Shown here: positions 30,417-42,356 of the stretch, in pieces | Layout of the letters: every line of letters begins with the position of its first letter | How positions within the stretch are numbered: the stretch's first letter is position 1 | Assembly: GCF_007556705.1 (NCBI RefSeq) | Contig: NZ_VJOL01000013.1 | Span: 1-50,969, forward strand | Length of the DNA: 50,969 nucleotides | Direction: 5' to 3' | Source of the DNA: Tepidimonas thermarum | GTDB lineage: Bacteria > Pseudomonadota > Gammaproteobacteria > Burkholderiales > Burkholderiaceae_C | Program-made: the position numbers and the translations under genes | Notes under the pieces: generated by a model | What the model saw: the letters and a program-made list of their open reading frames with translations, nothing else | Database searches by the model: none | What the model was told of the DNA's origin: nothing

Positions 30417-31382
30417 GTGGAGTTCAAAGACTATTACGCGGTGCTGGGCGTGGCGCGCGACGCCAGTGCCGACGAGATCAAAAAAGCGTATCGCAAGCTG
30501 GCGCGCAAATACCACCCGGACGTCAGCAGCGAGGCCGACGCCGCGCAGCGCATGAGCGAGGTCAACGAGGCCTACGCGGTGCTGTCCGACCCGGAAAAGC
30601 GAGCCGCCTACGACCGGCTGGCGCAGGCGCACCGCTCGGGGCAGGCGTTTACCCCGCCGCCGGACTGGGACGCGGGCTTCGAGTTCCACGGCGCGCCCGA
30701 AGGCATGGACGCGGCCGAATTCAGCGACTTCTTCAGCACGCTGTTTGGCCACATGGCCGGCGCGCGCGCGGCGGGGCGGCGCCCGCACCGGGGCGCGCCG
30801 GGGCGCGGCGAGGACCACCACGCCAAGGTCGTGCTCGACCTGGAGGATGCCTGGCGCGGCGGCACGCGCACCCTCACGCTGCAGGTGCCGCAACTCGACG
30901 AGCACGGCCACCTGCGCCTGCGCAACCGCACGCTCGAGGTGCGCATCCCCGCTGGCGTGCGGCCTGGGCAGATGATTCGGTTGGCGGGCCAGGGCGGCGC
31001 GGGCGATCCGCCGGGCGATCTGTACCTGGAAGTGGTGGTGCGCCCGCACCCGCGCTACCGCTTGGAGGGCAAGACCCTGATCACCGACTTGCCGCTGGCC
31101 CCGTGGGAAGCGGCCCTGGGCGCGGTGGTGCCGGTGGCGCTGCCCGATGGCAGCACGCTCAAAGTGCGGGTGCCCGCGGGCAGCCAGGGCGGCCAGACCC
31201 TGACCGTGCGTGGCAAGGGCTTGCCGGCGCGCGAGCCCGGCGATCTGGAGTTGCAACTGCGCGTCATCCTGCCCAGCGCGTACGACCCGCGCGCCAAGGC
31301 GCTGTACGAGCGCATGGCCGCCGAGTTGACCGATTTCGACGCGCGCAAGGTGGCGGCCGCCGAGGCCGAAAGGAGCCGTTGA
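30417..31382 (+). CDS. cbpA: DnaJ-type co-chaperone CbpA
   Basis: The 321-residue protein has an N-terminal J domain with the HPD motif (RKYHPDVSSEAD), a glycine-poor linker and two C-terminal substrate-binding beta domains; there is no DnaJ zinc finger. It works with DnaK and binds curved DNA in E. coli. The GTG at 30417 is chosen because AGAAAGGA lies five bases upstream; a GTG at 30387 would include that site inside the gene. cbpM follows after one base. Confidence 0.93.
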   Translation: MEFKDYYAVLGVARDASADEIKKAYRKLARKYHPDVSSEADAAQRMSEVNEAYAVLSDPEKRAAYDRLAQAHRSGQAFTPPPDWDAGFEFHGAPEGMDAAEFSDFFSTLFGHMAGARAAGRRPHRGAPGRGEDHHAKVVLDLEDAWRGGTRTLTLQVPQLDEHGHLRLRNRTLEVRIPAGVRPGQMIRLAGQGGAGDPPGDLYLEVVVRPHPRYRLEGKTLITDLPLAPWEAALGAVVPVALPDGSTLKVRVPAGSQGGQTLTVRGKGLPAREPGDLELQLRVILPSAYDPRAKALYERMAAELTDFDARKVAAAEAERSR

Positions 31383-31383
31383 G

Positions 31384-31692
31384 ATGGAACGGGACGTGTT
31401 GCGCGTGGACATCTCGCTGGACGCGCCGGGGCTGGACGCCGAGGCGCTGTGCCGCGCCGCCGGGGTGGCGCTGACGTGGTGGCACGAGGCCCTGCAGGCC
31501 GGGCGGGTGAGCGCCTGCGCCGATGCGCAGGGCTTCGATGCCGCGGCCCTGCGCCGGGTGCGCCGCCTGGCTTGGCTGCAGCACCACTTCGACGCCGACC
31601 CGGAGCTGGCCGCGCTGGTGGTGGACCTGGAAGAAGAAATCGAGCGCCTGCGCGCGCAGGTGCGGCGTCTGTCGTTCGACGCGGGCGTGTGA
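31384..31692 (+). CDS. cbpM: CbpA modulator protein CbpM
   Basis: The 102-residue MerR-like helical protein inhibits the J-domain co-chaperone CbpA. It shows a helix-turn-helix-like first half and the C-terminal coiled coil LVVDLEEEIERLRAQVRRL. Position directly after cbpA is the standard arrangement. No terminator hairpin with a T run is seen before the converging tgt gene. Confidence 0.88.
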   Translation: MERDVLRVDISLDAPGLDAEALCRAAGVALTWWHEALQAGRVSACADAQGFDAAALRRVRRLAWLQHHFDADPELAALVVDLEEEIERLRAQVRRLSFDAGV

Positions 31693-31728
31693 GGCGCGCG
31701 CCGCATCCACGCCCGGCACCGGGGGGCG

Positions 31729-34024
<2,296 letters not shown>

Positions 34025-34141
34025 GATGCTCGAGGGCCGGACGGGCCCGTGCCAAGTCCAAGAGAAAGTGCCGATTGTCCCACGCGGCGCGCAGCGATCG
34101 TCTACAGTGCGGGTTTCCCAACCAAACGCTGGAAATGTGCG

Positions 34142-35233
34142 ATGTGGATGCAGGTGATGTGGTTTGTCGCTGGCTTGGTGGCATTGGTGGTGGGGGCGGA
34201 CGCGCTGGTGCGCGGCGCCTCGCGCCTGGCGCTGTCGTGGGGGATTTCGCCGCTGGTCGTGGGGCTGACCATCGTGGCCTTTGGCACCAGCGCGCCCGAG
34301 ATGGCGGTTTCCACCGCCGCCGTCCTCAACGGCCAGAACGACATCGGGGTGGGCAACGTGGTGGGCAGCAACATTTTCAACGTGCTGTTCATTTTGGGTG
34401 TCAGCGCGCTCATCGCGCCGCTCGTGGTGCACGTGCAGTTGATCCGGCAGGAGGTGCCGATCATGCTCGGCGCGTCGGTGCTGTTGTTGGTGCTGGCGCT
34501 CGATGGTCGCATCGCTTGGTGGGAGGGGGCGCTGCTGCTTGCGCTGCTGGTGGCGTACACGGTGTTTCTGATCGTGCAGGCACGGCGGCAATCGGCGGCG
34601 GACGCGGCGGTCTTCGACGCTGAACTGCCACCCCCCGCGCCCAACGCGTGGGACGCACACTGGGCGGTGCAACTGGGGCTGATCGTCGTCGGCCTGGCGC
34701 TGCTGGTGCTGGGGTCGGATTGGCTGGTGGGCGCTGCGGTGGCGTTTGCCAAGGCGCTGGGGGTCAGCGACGTGGTGATCGGCTTGACCATCGTGGCGGC
34801 CGGCACGTCGATGCCGGAGGTCGCCACGTCGATTGCCGCGGCGCTCAAAGGCGAGCGCGACATCGCCGTGGGCAATGTGGTGGGCAGCAACACCTTCAAC
34901 ATCCTGGGGTGCCTGGGCCTGGCGGGTGTGGCCTCGGCGGGCAGCGGCATCACCGTCGCGCCCTCGGTGCTTTCGTTCGACATCTGGGTCATGCTGGCCG
35001 TGGCGCTGGTGTGCTTGCCGGTATTCTTCACGGGGCGTGAAATCGCGCGCTGGGAGGGGGCGCTGTTCCTGGGGTACTACGTCGCCTACACCGCCTACCT
35101 CGTGTTGGCCGCGCAGGGGTCGCCGGCGCTGCCGGGGTACTCGGCAGCCATGCTGGGGTTCGTGGTGCCGCTGACCGTGGTGGCGCTGGTCACCAGCGTG
35201 TTGCGCACGCCCCGGCAGCCGCCTGCGGGCTGA
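34142..35233 (+). CDS. Calcium/sodium antiporter (CaCA family, YrbG-like)
   Basis: The 363-residue inner membrane protein has about ten transmembrane helices and both alpha repeats: FGTSAPEM with VGSNIFN, and AGTSMPEV with VGSNTFN. These form the ion-binding centre of cation/Ca exchangers. It is divergent from queA. The ATG at 34142 is likely, with another at 34148. Cation preference is not read from sequence. Confidence 0.92.
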   Translation: MWMQVMWFVAGLVALVVGADALVRGASRLALSWGISPLVVGLTIVAFGTSAPEMAVSTAAVLNGQNDIGVGNVVGSNIFNVLFILGVSALIAPLVVHVQLIRQEVPIMLGASVLLLVLALDGRIAWWEGALLLALLVAYTVFLIVQARRQSAADAAVFDAELPPPAPNAWDAHWAVQLGLIVVGLALLVLGSDWLVGAAVAFAKALGVSDVVIGLTIVAAGTSMPEVATSIAAALKGERDIAVGNVVGSNTFNILGCLGLAGVASAGSGITVAPSVLSFDIWVMLAVALVCLPVFFTGREIARWEGALFLGYYVAYTAYLVLAAQGSPALPGYSAAMLGFVVPLTVVALVTSVLRTPRQPPAG

Positions 35234-35266
35234 GGCGGCGCGCGTGCGCGCGGCGCCGGAGTGCGG

Positions 35267-35287
35267 CACAATACGAACGACCGTTCG
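35267..35287 (+). promoter_or_regulatory. -10 element and perfect operator-like palindrome of the GGDEF gene
   Basis: CACAAT (35267-35272) is a plausible -10. Immediately after it lies CGAACG-AC-CGTTCG (35274-35287), a perfect palindrome with 6 bp arms that would cover the transcription start. The form resembles TetR-family operators. No TetR gene is in the window. Confidence 0.45.
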
Positions 35288-35337
35288 AGGGCGCCGTCCG
35301 AAGCGCCCCGCACCGACTCAGAGGAGACCCGCCGGCC

Positions 35338-36381
35338 ATGTCTGCTGCACCGTCGCTGTCACGCTGGACCCCGCAGCGCGCCACGTGGCGACAAGCCGCC
35401 TTCGACGACTACGCGCTGGTGGTGCTGGCCCTCGGGGGCCTGGTGGCCGTGCTGTGGCTGGCTCCGTTTGCCGTTTACCGGGCCATCACCGGCAACTGGC
35501 TGGCAGCGGTGTCGGATGCCGTGCTGGCGCTGACCATCGGCGGTGCGGCGGTCTATGCTTGGCGCACGCGCGACACCCGTTGGCCGGGGTGGATCATGGC
35601 GGTGGCCATCGTCGGCGGCATTTGGGCGATCGGCGTGGCGGCGCAGTTTGCGGCGCTGTTTTGGGCCTATCCCGGCGTGCTGATGAATTTCTTTTTGGTG
35701 CCGGCGCCCGCCGCGGCGCTGCTGGGGGCGGCGGCGGTCGCCGGCGCGGCGCTGCTGTCGTGGCAGGAGCTCGGCGGCACCGAGGGGTTGCCCTTTTTCG
35801 TCATCACCAACGTGCTCACCGGCGTGTTCGGCTACCTCGTGTCGCAGCAGGCGCAGCGCCGCATCGTGCGCTGGCAGACCCTGAGCCTGCTCGACCCCCT
35901 GACGGGCGTGGGCAATCGGCGCCTGATGGAAGTCGAGCTCGCGCAGGCCTTTACCGCCGCGGGGACGGGAGGCACGCTGGCCGTGCTCGACCTCGACCAC
36001 TTCAAGGCCATCAACGACCAGCACGGCCACGAGGTGGGCGATGCCGTGCTGCGCGACGTGGTGGCGGTGGCGCAAGCCTGTCTGCGCAAAACCGACCGCC
36101 TCTACCGCCTGGGCGGCGAAGAATTCGTGATCTGGTTGCCGCACGGCGACCAGGCGGCCGCCGCGGTGGTCCTGGAGCGCGTGCGGTGCGCGGTGCGCGC
36201 GCAGGTGCGCGTGGGCGAGCGTGCCGTCACGCTGTCGGCGGGGGCGGCCACCCACGCGCCACCGGAGGCGTGGGAAGCCTGTTTGGCCCGGGCCGACGCG
36301 GCGCTCTACCGGGCCAAGCGCGAGGGGCGTGACCGCCTGGTCTGGCCGCTGATCGATGAGGGCATCCCCGCGCGCACCTGA
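35338..36381 (+). CDS. Membrane-bound diguanylate cyclase (GGDEF domain)
   Basis: The 347-residue protein has about five N-terminal transmembrane helices (residues 25-170) and a C-terminal GGDEF domain. The active site is GGEEF at 259-263, and an inhibitory RxxD site (RKTD, 250-253) lies five residues before it, so it should make cyclic di-GMP and be product-inhibited. GAGGAGA precedes the ATG. Its end overlaps recG by 26 bp. The signal sensed by the membrane part is unknown. Confidence 0.93.
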   Translation: MSAAPSLSRWTPQRATWRQAAFDDYALVVLALGGLVAVLWLAPFAVYRAITGNWLAAVSDAVLALTIGGAAVYAWRTRDTRWPGWIMAVAIVGGIWAIGVAAQFAALFWAYPGVLMNFFLVPAPAAALLGAAAVAGAALLSWQELGGTEGLPFFVITNVLTGVFGYLVSQQAQRRIVRWQTLSLLDPLTGVGNRRLMEVELAQAFTAAGTGGTLAVLDLDHFKAINDQHGHEVGDAVLRDVVAVAQACLRKTDRLYRLGGEEFVIWLPHGDQAAAAVVLERVRCAVRAQVRVGERAVTLSAGAATHAPPEAWEACLARADAALYRAKREGRDRLVWPLIDEGIPART

Positions 36382-38497
36382 CCCGGAGCGCAGCCCGGAG
36401 CGCGAACGCCTCAGCGGGCCGCAGCGCGCGCTGCGCCGCCTGGGGCTGGTGCGCCCGATTGACCTGGCGCTGCACTTGCCGCTGCGCTACGAGGATTTGA
36501 CGCGCGTGCGGCCGCTGGCCGACGCGCAGGATGGCGACGAGGCCCTGATCGAAGGCGAGGTGCTGGCCTGCGAGGTGCGCCTGCGCCCACGCCGCCAGCT
36601 CATCGCCACGCTGGCCGTGGCCGGTGGGGGGCGCTGCACGCTGCGCTTCTTCACCTTCTACCCCAGTCACCAGCGGGCGTTGGCCGTGGGCGCGCGCGTG
36701 CGGGCGCACGGCGAGTTGCGCGGCGGTTGGGCGGGCTGGACGCTGGTGCACCCGCGGCTGCTGCCCGTGGATGCGCCGTTGCCGGCCGGACTCACGCCCG
36801 TCTACCCCACCACGGCGGGGCTGCCGCAGGCGTATTTGCGCGCGGCGGTGGCGCGTGCGCTGCAGCAGGCCGACCTGAGCGAAACCGTCCCGCCCGAGGC
36901 GCTGGCCGATTTGCCGGGGGCCAGCGGCCCGCCGTGGACCTTGCAGGCGGCGCTGGCGTTTTTGCACCACCCCGATCCACGCACGCCGCGCGCGGCGCTC
37001 GAAGACCGTGCCCACCCGGCCTGGCAGCGCCTCAAAGCCGAGGAGTTGTTGGCCCAGCAGTTGGCGCAGGTGCAGGCACGGCGCGAGCGCGACGCCCTGC
37101 GCGCCCCGGTGCTGCGCGCCGCTGCCGACGGCTTGCCGTGGCGCTTGCAGGCCGCGCTGCCCTTTGCCCTGACCGGCGCGCAGCAGCGTGTGGTGGCCGA
37201 AATCAGCGCCGATCTGGCGCGCGCCATCCCGATGCACCGGCTGCTGCAAGGCGACGTGGGCAGCGGCAAAACCGTGGTCGCCGCGCTGGCCGCGGCGGTG
37301 GCCATCGACGCGGGCTGGCAGTGCGCGTTGATGGCGCCAACCGAAATCCTGGCCGGGCAGCACTTTGGCAAGATGGTGCAGTGGCTCGAGCCGCTGCTCG
37401 CGCCCCTGGGCCGCGGCGTGGCCTGGCTCACGGGCAGCCAGCCGCGCGCGCAGCGGCATGCCATGCTGGCGCGCATCGCCGCGGGCGAGGCGGCGCTGGT
37501 GGTGGGCACCCACGCCGTCATTCAGGAGCAGGTCACCTTCGAGCGGCTGGGCCTGGCCGTGATCGACGAGCAGCACCGTTTTGGCGTCGCCCAGCGCCTG
37601 GCGCTGCGCCAAAAAGCCGGTGCTGGCGCCGCGGGGGTCGAACCCCACCTGCTGATGATGAGCGCCACGCCCATCCCGCGCACGCTGGCCATGAGCGTGT
37701 ACGCCGACCTCGACGTGTCCACGCTCGACGAGCTGCCGCCTGGGCGCAGCCCCATCGTCACCAAGGTGTTGGCCGACCACCGCCGCCCCGAGGTGATCGC
37801 GCGCATTCGGGCCCAGGTGGCGCAGGGGCGGCAGGTGTACTGGGTTTGCCCGCTGATCGAGGAAAGCGAGGCGCTGGACGTGCGCGCCGCCACCGCCACC
37901 CACGCCGAACTCGTGGCGGCGCTGGCCGGCGTGACCACGCCCGACGGCCGGGCGGTACAGGTCGGGCTGCTGCACTCGCGCCTGAGCGCCGCGGACAAAA
38001 AGGCCATCATGGCCGCCTTTGCCGCCGGGGACCTCGCGGTGCTGGTCAGCACCACCGTCATCGAGGTCGGGGTGGACGTGCCCAACGCGTCCCTGATGGT
38101 GATCGAGCACGCCGAGCGCTTTGGCCTGAGCCAGCTGCACCAGTTGCGCGGGCGCGTCGGGCGCGGCGCCGTGGCCTCGGTCTGTTTGCTGCTCTACAGC
38201 CCGGGGGAGTCGGGCCGCGTCAGCGAGTCGGCGCGCGCGCGCCTGCGCGCCATGGTCGAGACGCAAGACGGCTTCGAAATCGCGCGCCGTGACCTGGCCC
38301 TGCGCGGGCCGGGCGAGTTTTTGGGGGCGCGCCAATCGGGCACGCCGCTGCTGCGCTTTGCCGATTGGCAAACCGATGAGCCGCTCATCGCGTGGGCGCA
38401 CCGCTGGGCCCCGCGCCTGTGGCAGCAGCATCCGCAGCTTGCCCAGCGCCACCTGGCACGCTGGCTGGGCGTCAAGTTGGACTATCTCAAGGCTTGA
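36356..38497 (+). CDS. recG: ATP-dependent DNA helicase RecG
   Basis: The 713-residue helicase remodels stalled forks and branched DNA. It has an N-terminal wedge domain (OB-fold, about 60-140), Walker A GDVGSGKT (299-306), the DEQHRFG box, SATPIPRT, and QLRGRVGRG with the C-terminal TRG region. The ATG at 36356 lies inside the end of the diguanylate cyclase gene and has no clear ribosome site, so translation may be coupled. recG-oxyR-ubiA is a common order in the Burkholderiales. Confidence 0.95.
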   Translation: MRASPRAPDPERSPERERLSGPQRALRRLGLVRPIDLALHLPLRYEDLTRVRPLADAQDGDEALIEGEVLACEVRLRPRRQLIATLAVAGGGRCTLRFFTFYPSHQRALAVGARVRAHGELRGGWAGWTLVHPRLLPVDAPLPAGLTPVYPTTAGLPQAYLRAAVARALQQADLSETVPPEALADLPGASGPPWTLQAALAFLHHPDPRTPRAALEDRAHPAWQRLKAEELLAQQLAQVQARRERDALRAPVLRAAADGLPWRLQAALPFALTGAQQRVVAEISADLARAIPMHRLLQGDVGSGKTVVAALAAAVAIDAGWQCALMAPTEILAGQHFGKMVQWLEPLLAPLGRGVAWLTGSQPRAQRHAMLARIAAGEAALVVGTHAVIQEQVTFERLGLAVIDEQHRFGVAQRLALRQKAGAGAAGVEPHLLMMSATPIPRTLAMSVYADLDVSTLDELPPGRSPIVTKVLADHRRPEVIARIRAQVAQGRQVYWVCPLIEESEALDVRAATATHAELVAALAGVTTPDGRAVQVGLLHSRLSAADKKAIMAAFAAGDLAVLVSTTVIEVGVDVPNASLMVIEHAERFGLSQLHQLRGRVGRGAVASVCLLLYSPGESGRVSESARARLRAMVETQDGFEIARRDLALRGPGEFLGARQSGTPLLRFADWQTDEPLIAWAHRWAPRLWQQHPQLAQRHLARWLGVKLDYLKA

Positions 38498-38506
38498 CCC
38501 GATAAT
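38477..38506 (+). promoter_or_regulatory. Putative oxyR promoter
   Basis: TTGGAC (38477-38482) and GATAAT (38501-38506) are spaced by 18 bases and overlap the end of recG. They lie about 65 bases upstream of the oxyR start codon. Confidence 0.45.
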
Positions 38507-38572
38507 CGCGGCTGCCGCCCGTTGCGCGGCAGCGCCACCGGCGCGACGCCCCTGTCCCCGGAGTGTGTGTCC

Positions 38573-39541
38573 ATGACCCTGACCGAACTCAAATACGTGG
38601 TTGCGGTGGCGCGCGAGCGCCACTTCGGCAGGGCGGCCGAGGCTTGCTTCGTCTCGCAGCCCACCCTGTCGGTGGCCATCAAAAAGCTCGAGGAGGAGCT
38701 CGAGGTCAAAATCTTCGAGCGCAGCGCCAGCGAGGTCACCGTCACGCCACTGGGCGAGGAGATCGTGCGCCAGGCCCAAATCGTGCTCGAGCAGGCCGCC
38801 GCCATCAAGGAGATAGCCAAGCGCGGCAAAGACCCGCTGGCCGGGCCGCTGCGCTTGGGGCTGATCTACACCATCGCCCCGTATTTGCTGCCGGATCTGG
38901 TCAAACAAGTCATCGAGCGCGCGCGCCAGATGCCGCTGATCCTGCAGGAGAACTTCACCACCCGGCTGCTGGAGCAACTGCGCCTGGGCGAGCTGGACGC
39001 AGCCATCCTGGCCGAGCCCTTCCCCGACACCAACCTGGCGGTGGCGCCGCTGTACGACGAGCCCTTTGTGGCCGTGGTCCCGCGTGACCACCCGCTGGCC
39101 ACGCGCGCCAGCATCACGGCCGATGAGCTCAAGCGCGAGACCATGCTGTTGCTGGGCAACGGGCATTGCTTTCGCGACCACGTGCTGCAGGTGTGCCCGG
39201 AGTTTGCGCGCTTTTCCGACAACGCCGAAGGCATCCAGAAAACCTTCGAAGGCTCGTCGCTCGAGACCATCAAGCACATGGTCGCCGCGGGCATGGGCGT
39301 GACGCTGGTGCCGCGGCTGTCGGTGCCCAAAGGCGCGCTCGATCCCGTGCAGCGCGACGCGCTGGCCGCCCAGGCGCCGGGCGATGCCGGCTACGTTCGC
39401 TACCTTCCCTTCGACGGCGAGCCGCCCAGCCGCCGCGTCGTGCTCGTGTGGCGGCGCAGTTTTACCCGCTACGAAGCCATTGCCGCGCTGCGCAACGCCG
39501 TCTATGCCTGTGAGTTCCCCGGATGCAAGCGTCTGACCTGA
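38573..39541 (+). CDS. oxyR: Hydrogen peroxide-inducible activator OxyR
   Basis: The 322-residue LysR-type regulator activates peroxide defence genes. The redox cysteines are C199 and C208 ([14 protein letters not shown]), at exactly the E. coli positions, so the disulfide switch should work. The winged helix starts [24 protein letters not shown] precedes the ATG at 38573. Its stop overlaps ubiA. Confidence 0.93.
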   Translation: MTLTELKYVVAVARERHFGRAAEACFVSQPTLSVAIKKLEEELEVKIFERSASEVTVTPLGEEIVRQAQIVLEQAAAIKEIAKRGKDPLAGPLRLGLIYTIAPYLLPDLVKQVIERARQMPLILQENFTTRLLEQLRLGELDAAILAEPFPDTNLAVAPLYDEPFVAVVPRDHPLATRASITADELKRETMLLLGNGHCFRDHVLQVCPEFARFSDNAEGIQKTFEGSSLETIKHMVAAGMGVTLVPRLSVPKGALDPVQRDALAAQAPGDAGYVRYLPFDGEPPSRRVVLVWRRSFTRYEAIAALRNAVYACEFPGCKRLT

Positions 39542-40422
39542 TGCCCCCGTTCCCCGGCCCGTGGTGGCGCGAACGCCTGACACTCTACCTGGACCTCATC
39601 CGCTGGGACCGCCCGGCCGGCTGGTTGCTGCTGCTGTGGCCCACGCTGTCGGCGCTGTGGCTGGCCGCAGGTGGGTGGCCGGGCTGGCACCTGCTGGTCG
39701 TCTTCGTTGCCGGCACCGTGCTCATGCGCAGCGCCGGCTGCTGCGTCAACGACGTGGCCGACCGCGAGTTCGACCGCCACGTCAAGCGCACCGCCCAGCG
39801 ACCCGTCACCAGCGGGCGCCTCTCCGCGCGCGAGGCCCTGACGGTGGGCGCCGCGCTGGCGCTGGTGGCGTTCGCGCTCGTGCTCACCACGCACGCCGCT
39901 GCGGTGGCCTGGTCGTTCGCGGCGCTGGCGGTGGCGGTGTTCTACCCCTACACCAAGCGCTTCTTCGCCATGCCCCAGGCGGTGCTCGGCGTGGCGTTTA
40001 GCTTTGGCATTCCGATGGCCTTTGCCGCGGTGCACGGCGAGGTGCCCGCGCTGGCCTGGGGCCTGCTGCTGGCCAACGCCTTTTGGGTGCTGGCCTACGA
40101 CACGGAATATGCGATGGTCGACCGCGACGACGACCTGCGCATCGGCATCCGCACCTCGGCCATCACGCTGGGCCGCTGGGACGTGGCCGCCGTGCTGGCC
40201 TTCTACGCCTTGCACCTGGCGCTGTGGTCGGTGCTGGTGTGGCCGCACGCCGGTGGGCCGTGGTTCGCCGCCGGCGTGGCGGCCGCGGCGGCGCAGGTGC
40301 TGTGGCACGCGCGGCTGATCCGCGACCGCACGCGCGAGGGGTGTTTTCGCGCGTTTCGCCTCAACCACTGGTTGGGCGCAACGCTGTTTGCCGGCCTGGC
40401 GCTGCAGTTGGCGCTGGGCTGA
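39523..40422 (+). CDS. ubiA: 4-hydroxybenzoate polyprenyltransferase
   Basis: The integral membrane enzyme (299 residues from this start) attaches the polyprenyl chain to 4-hydroxybenzoate in ubiquinone synthesis. The two aspartate-rich Mg-diphosphate motifs are NDVADREFD and [12 protein letters not shown]; about nine transmembrane helices are visible. A second possible start at 39541 overlaps the oxyR stop as TGATG and gives 293 residues beginning [10 protein letters not shown] cannot choose firmly. Confidence 0.94.
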   Translation: MQASDLMPPFPGPWWRERLTLYLDLIRWDRPAGWLLLLWPTLSALWLAAGGWPGWHLLVVFVAGTVLMRSAGCCVNDVADREFDRHVKRTAQRPVTSGRLSAREALTVGAALALVAFALVLTTHAAAVAWSFAALAVAVFYPYTKRFFAMPQAVLGVAFSFGIPMAFAAVHGEVPALAWGLLLANAFWVLAYDTEYAMVDRDDDLRIGIRTSAITLGRWDVAAVLAFYALHLALWSVLVWPHAGGPWFAAGVAAAAAQVLWHARLIRDRTREGCFRAFRLNHWLGATLFAGLALQLALG

Positions 40423-40458
40423 CTGGGCGGCGCAGCGATCAAGCGCCGGCCTCTCCCT

Positions 40459-41325
40459 TCACGCGCCAAAGGCGTCGCCCAGTTCTTGCGCGCGCTGGCG
40501 CGCCGCGTGCATCGCGCCGATGAAGGCGTGTTTCACCCCGGCCGCTTCCAGCGCAGCCAGCGCGGCGGCGGTCGTGCCCCCCTTGGACGTGACGCGCTCG
40601 CGCAGCACCTCGGGGGGCTCGCCGGCGTCCTGGGCCAGGCGGGCGGCCCCGATGAAGGTGCCGATCGCCAGCTCCAGCGCCACCGCGGCCGGCAGGCCCA
40701 TCGCGGTGCCGGCTTCGCGCATGGCTTCCAGGAAATAAAAGACATAGGCCGGGCCTGAGCCGGACAGCGCGGTGACCGCGTCCAGCGCGGCCTCGTCGTC
40801 CACCCACACCCAGCGTCCGGTGCCCGCGATCAGCGCCTCGGCCAGGCGGCGGTCCTCGGCGTTCACCCCCGGCAGCGCATACACCCCGGTCATGCCCTGG
40901 CCCACGAGCGCGGGCGTGTTGGGCATGGTGCGCACGATGCGCGCGCTGCCCAGCCAGGCCTGCATGCTCGCACAGCGGATGCCGGCGGCCACACTCAGGT
41001 GCAAGGCGCCCGCCACATGGGGGGCGGCCGCCGCGGCGGCCTCGCGGAAGGTTTGCGGTTTGACGGCCCACACCGCCAGGCGGCTGCCCGCCAGCGCGGG
41101 ACTGGCCGCTTCCAGCGTGCGCACGCCAAAGCGCTCGCGCACCTGGGCACGCGCGGCTTCGCCGGGGTCCACGACGGTGATGTCGCCAGGCTGGCAGCCG
41201 CCACGCAGCAAGGCCGCGATGATGGCGCTGGCCATGTTGCCGCCGCCGATGAAGGCGATGCGCTGGCCGAGCAAGGGCGCAGCCGCAGCGGGTGACGGTT
41301 GGGGAGCGGGGGTGGTGGCATCCAT
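40459..41325 (-). CDS. proC: Pyrroline-5-carboxylate reductase
   Basis: The 288-residue enzyme reduces pyrroline-5-carboxylate to proline with NAD(P)H. It has the nucleotide-binding IAFIGGGNMASAII near the N-terminus, VRTMPNTPALVGQGMTGVYA in the middle and the signature TALSGSGPAYVFYFLEAM. The start at 41325 (MDATTPAPQ) is likely; an ATG three codons upstream is also open. It converges with ubiA with a 36 bp gap. Confidence 0.95.
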   Translation of the reverse strand: MDATTPAPQPSPAAAAPLLGQRIAFIGGGNMASAIIAALLRGGCQPGDITVVDPGEAARAQVRERFGVRTLEAASPALAGSRLAVWAVKPQTFREAAAAAAPHVAGALHLSVAAGIRCASMQAWLGSARIVRTMPNTPALVGQGMTGVYALPGVNAEDRRLAEALIAGTGRWVWVDDEAALDAVTALSGSGPAYVFYFLEAMREAGTAMGLPAAVALELAIGTFIGAARLAQDAGEPPEVLRERVTSKGGTTAAALAALEAAGVKHAFIGAMHAARQRAQELGDAFGA

Positions 41326-41426
41326 GCGCCGCATTGTCGCGCAAGGCAGGGCCTCTTGGCGCGGTGCCTGCCGCCGCGCGCCAACAGCGGCGCATGCCCA
41401 CGAGCGCCAACGGTACTGGACGAATA

Positions 41427-41462
41427 CAAGCGCTTGACAAGCGATCAAAACCCCGCGAGAAT
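41427..41462 (+). promoter_or_regulatory. Promoter of the ribosomal (spc) operon
   Basis: TTGACA (41434-41439), a perfect -35, is followed after 17 bases by GAGAAT (41457-41462) as -10. The -35 overlaps CAAGCGCTTG (41427-41436) and CGCTTG-A-CAAGCG (41431-41443), two overlapping perfect inverted repeats made of one hexamer. Confidence 0.7.
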
Positions 41463-41655
41463 ATGCGGCTTCGCCCACTGGGTGAAGACCATCTGCCCAC
41501 CGAAGCGGGTGGCAGCACAGTTGAGGTTGCGTTTGGCGGCCGCCGATGTTGGCGGTGGCGCTGGGCGGCTTTGGCTGTTGCGGTGCCTGCGACGACGGGC
41601 CCAAGACTGATCGCCTCGGCCCGGTGGCCCAGGGATTCAAGTTGGGACTTTCATC
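41463..41655 (+). other. About 190-base 5' leader of the spc operon
   Basis: Between promoter and rplN no gene is seen. A hairpin CTGCC(C)ACC/GGTGGCAG (41493-41515) with one bulged C lies early in it. It could be a site for feedback control by a ribosomal protein, but I cannot match it to a known leader. Confidence 0.4.
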
Positions 41656-42024
41656 ATGATTCAAACGCAAACTCGACTCGATGTTGCTGACAACACGGGT
41701 GCCAAGTCCGTGATGTGCATCAAGGTGCTGGGGGGCTCCAAGCGCCGCTACGCCAGCGTGGGCGACATCATCAAGGTCAGCATCAAAGAAGCCGCGCCGC
41801 GTGGCCGCGTCAAGAAGGGCGAGGTCTACAACGCGGTCGTGGTGCGCACGGCCAAGGGCATTCGCCGTCCGGACGGTGCGCTCATCAAGTTCGACGGCAA
41901 CGCCGCCGTGCTGCTCAACAACAAGCTGGAGCCGATCGGCACCCGCATCTTCGGCCCGGTCACGCGCGAGCTGCGCACCGAGCGTTTCATGAAGATCGTG
42001 TCCCTGGCGCCCGAAGTTCTCTGA
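41656..42024 (+). CDS. rplN: 50S ribosomal protein L14
   Basis: The 122-residue protein [20 protein letters not shown]... is L14, which binds 23S rRNA at the subunit interface. It is the first gene of the operon; rpsQ, rpmC and rplP, which precede it in E. coli, are not here. A proper promoter lies upstream. Confidence 0.98.
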   Translation: MIQTQTRLDVADNTGAKSVMCIKVLGGSKRRYASVGDIIKVSIKEAAPRGRVKKGEVYNAVVVRTAKGIRRPDGALIKFDGNAAVLLNNKLEPIGTRIFGPVTRELRTERFMKIVSLAPEVL

Positions 42025-42033
42025 GGAACCGTC

Positions 42034-42354
42034 ATGAACAAGATCCGTACAGGCGACGAAGTCATCGTCATCGCGGGGCGCGACAAGGGCAAGCGCGGCA
42101 AGGTGCTGCGGCGCGCCGACGAGGAGCGTGTGGTCGTCGAGGGCGTCAACGTGGTCAAGAAGCACGTGCGTCCCAACCCCCTCAAGGGCATTGCCGGTGG
42201 CATCGTCGAAAAGACCATGCCCATCCACCAGTCCAACGTCGCCATCTTCAACCCCGCCACGGGCAAGGCCGATCGCGTCGGTGTGAAGGTGCTGGCCGAC
42301 GGCAAGAAGGTGCGCGTCTACAAGTCCAGCGGCGAAGAAATCAAGGTGGCATGA
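42034..42354 (+). CDS. rplX: 50S ribosomal protein L24
   Basis: The 106-residue protein has the KOW motif at its start ([18 protein letters not shown]). L24 initiates large-subunit assembly. It starts nine bases after rplN and its stop forms ATGACC just before rplE. Confidence 0.98.
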   Translation: MNKIRTGDEVIVIAGRDKGKRGKVLRRADEERVVVEGVNVVKKHVRPNPLKGIAGGIVEKTMPIHQSNVAIFNPATGKADRVGVKVLADGKKVRVYKSSGEEIKVA

Positions 42355-42356
42355 CC

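Noticed and set aside
36227-39583. 1118-codon open frame on the minus strand across recG and oxyR
   Set aside because: Shadow of two well-recognised genes; composition is not protein-like and no motif is seen.
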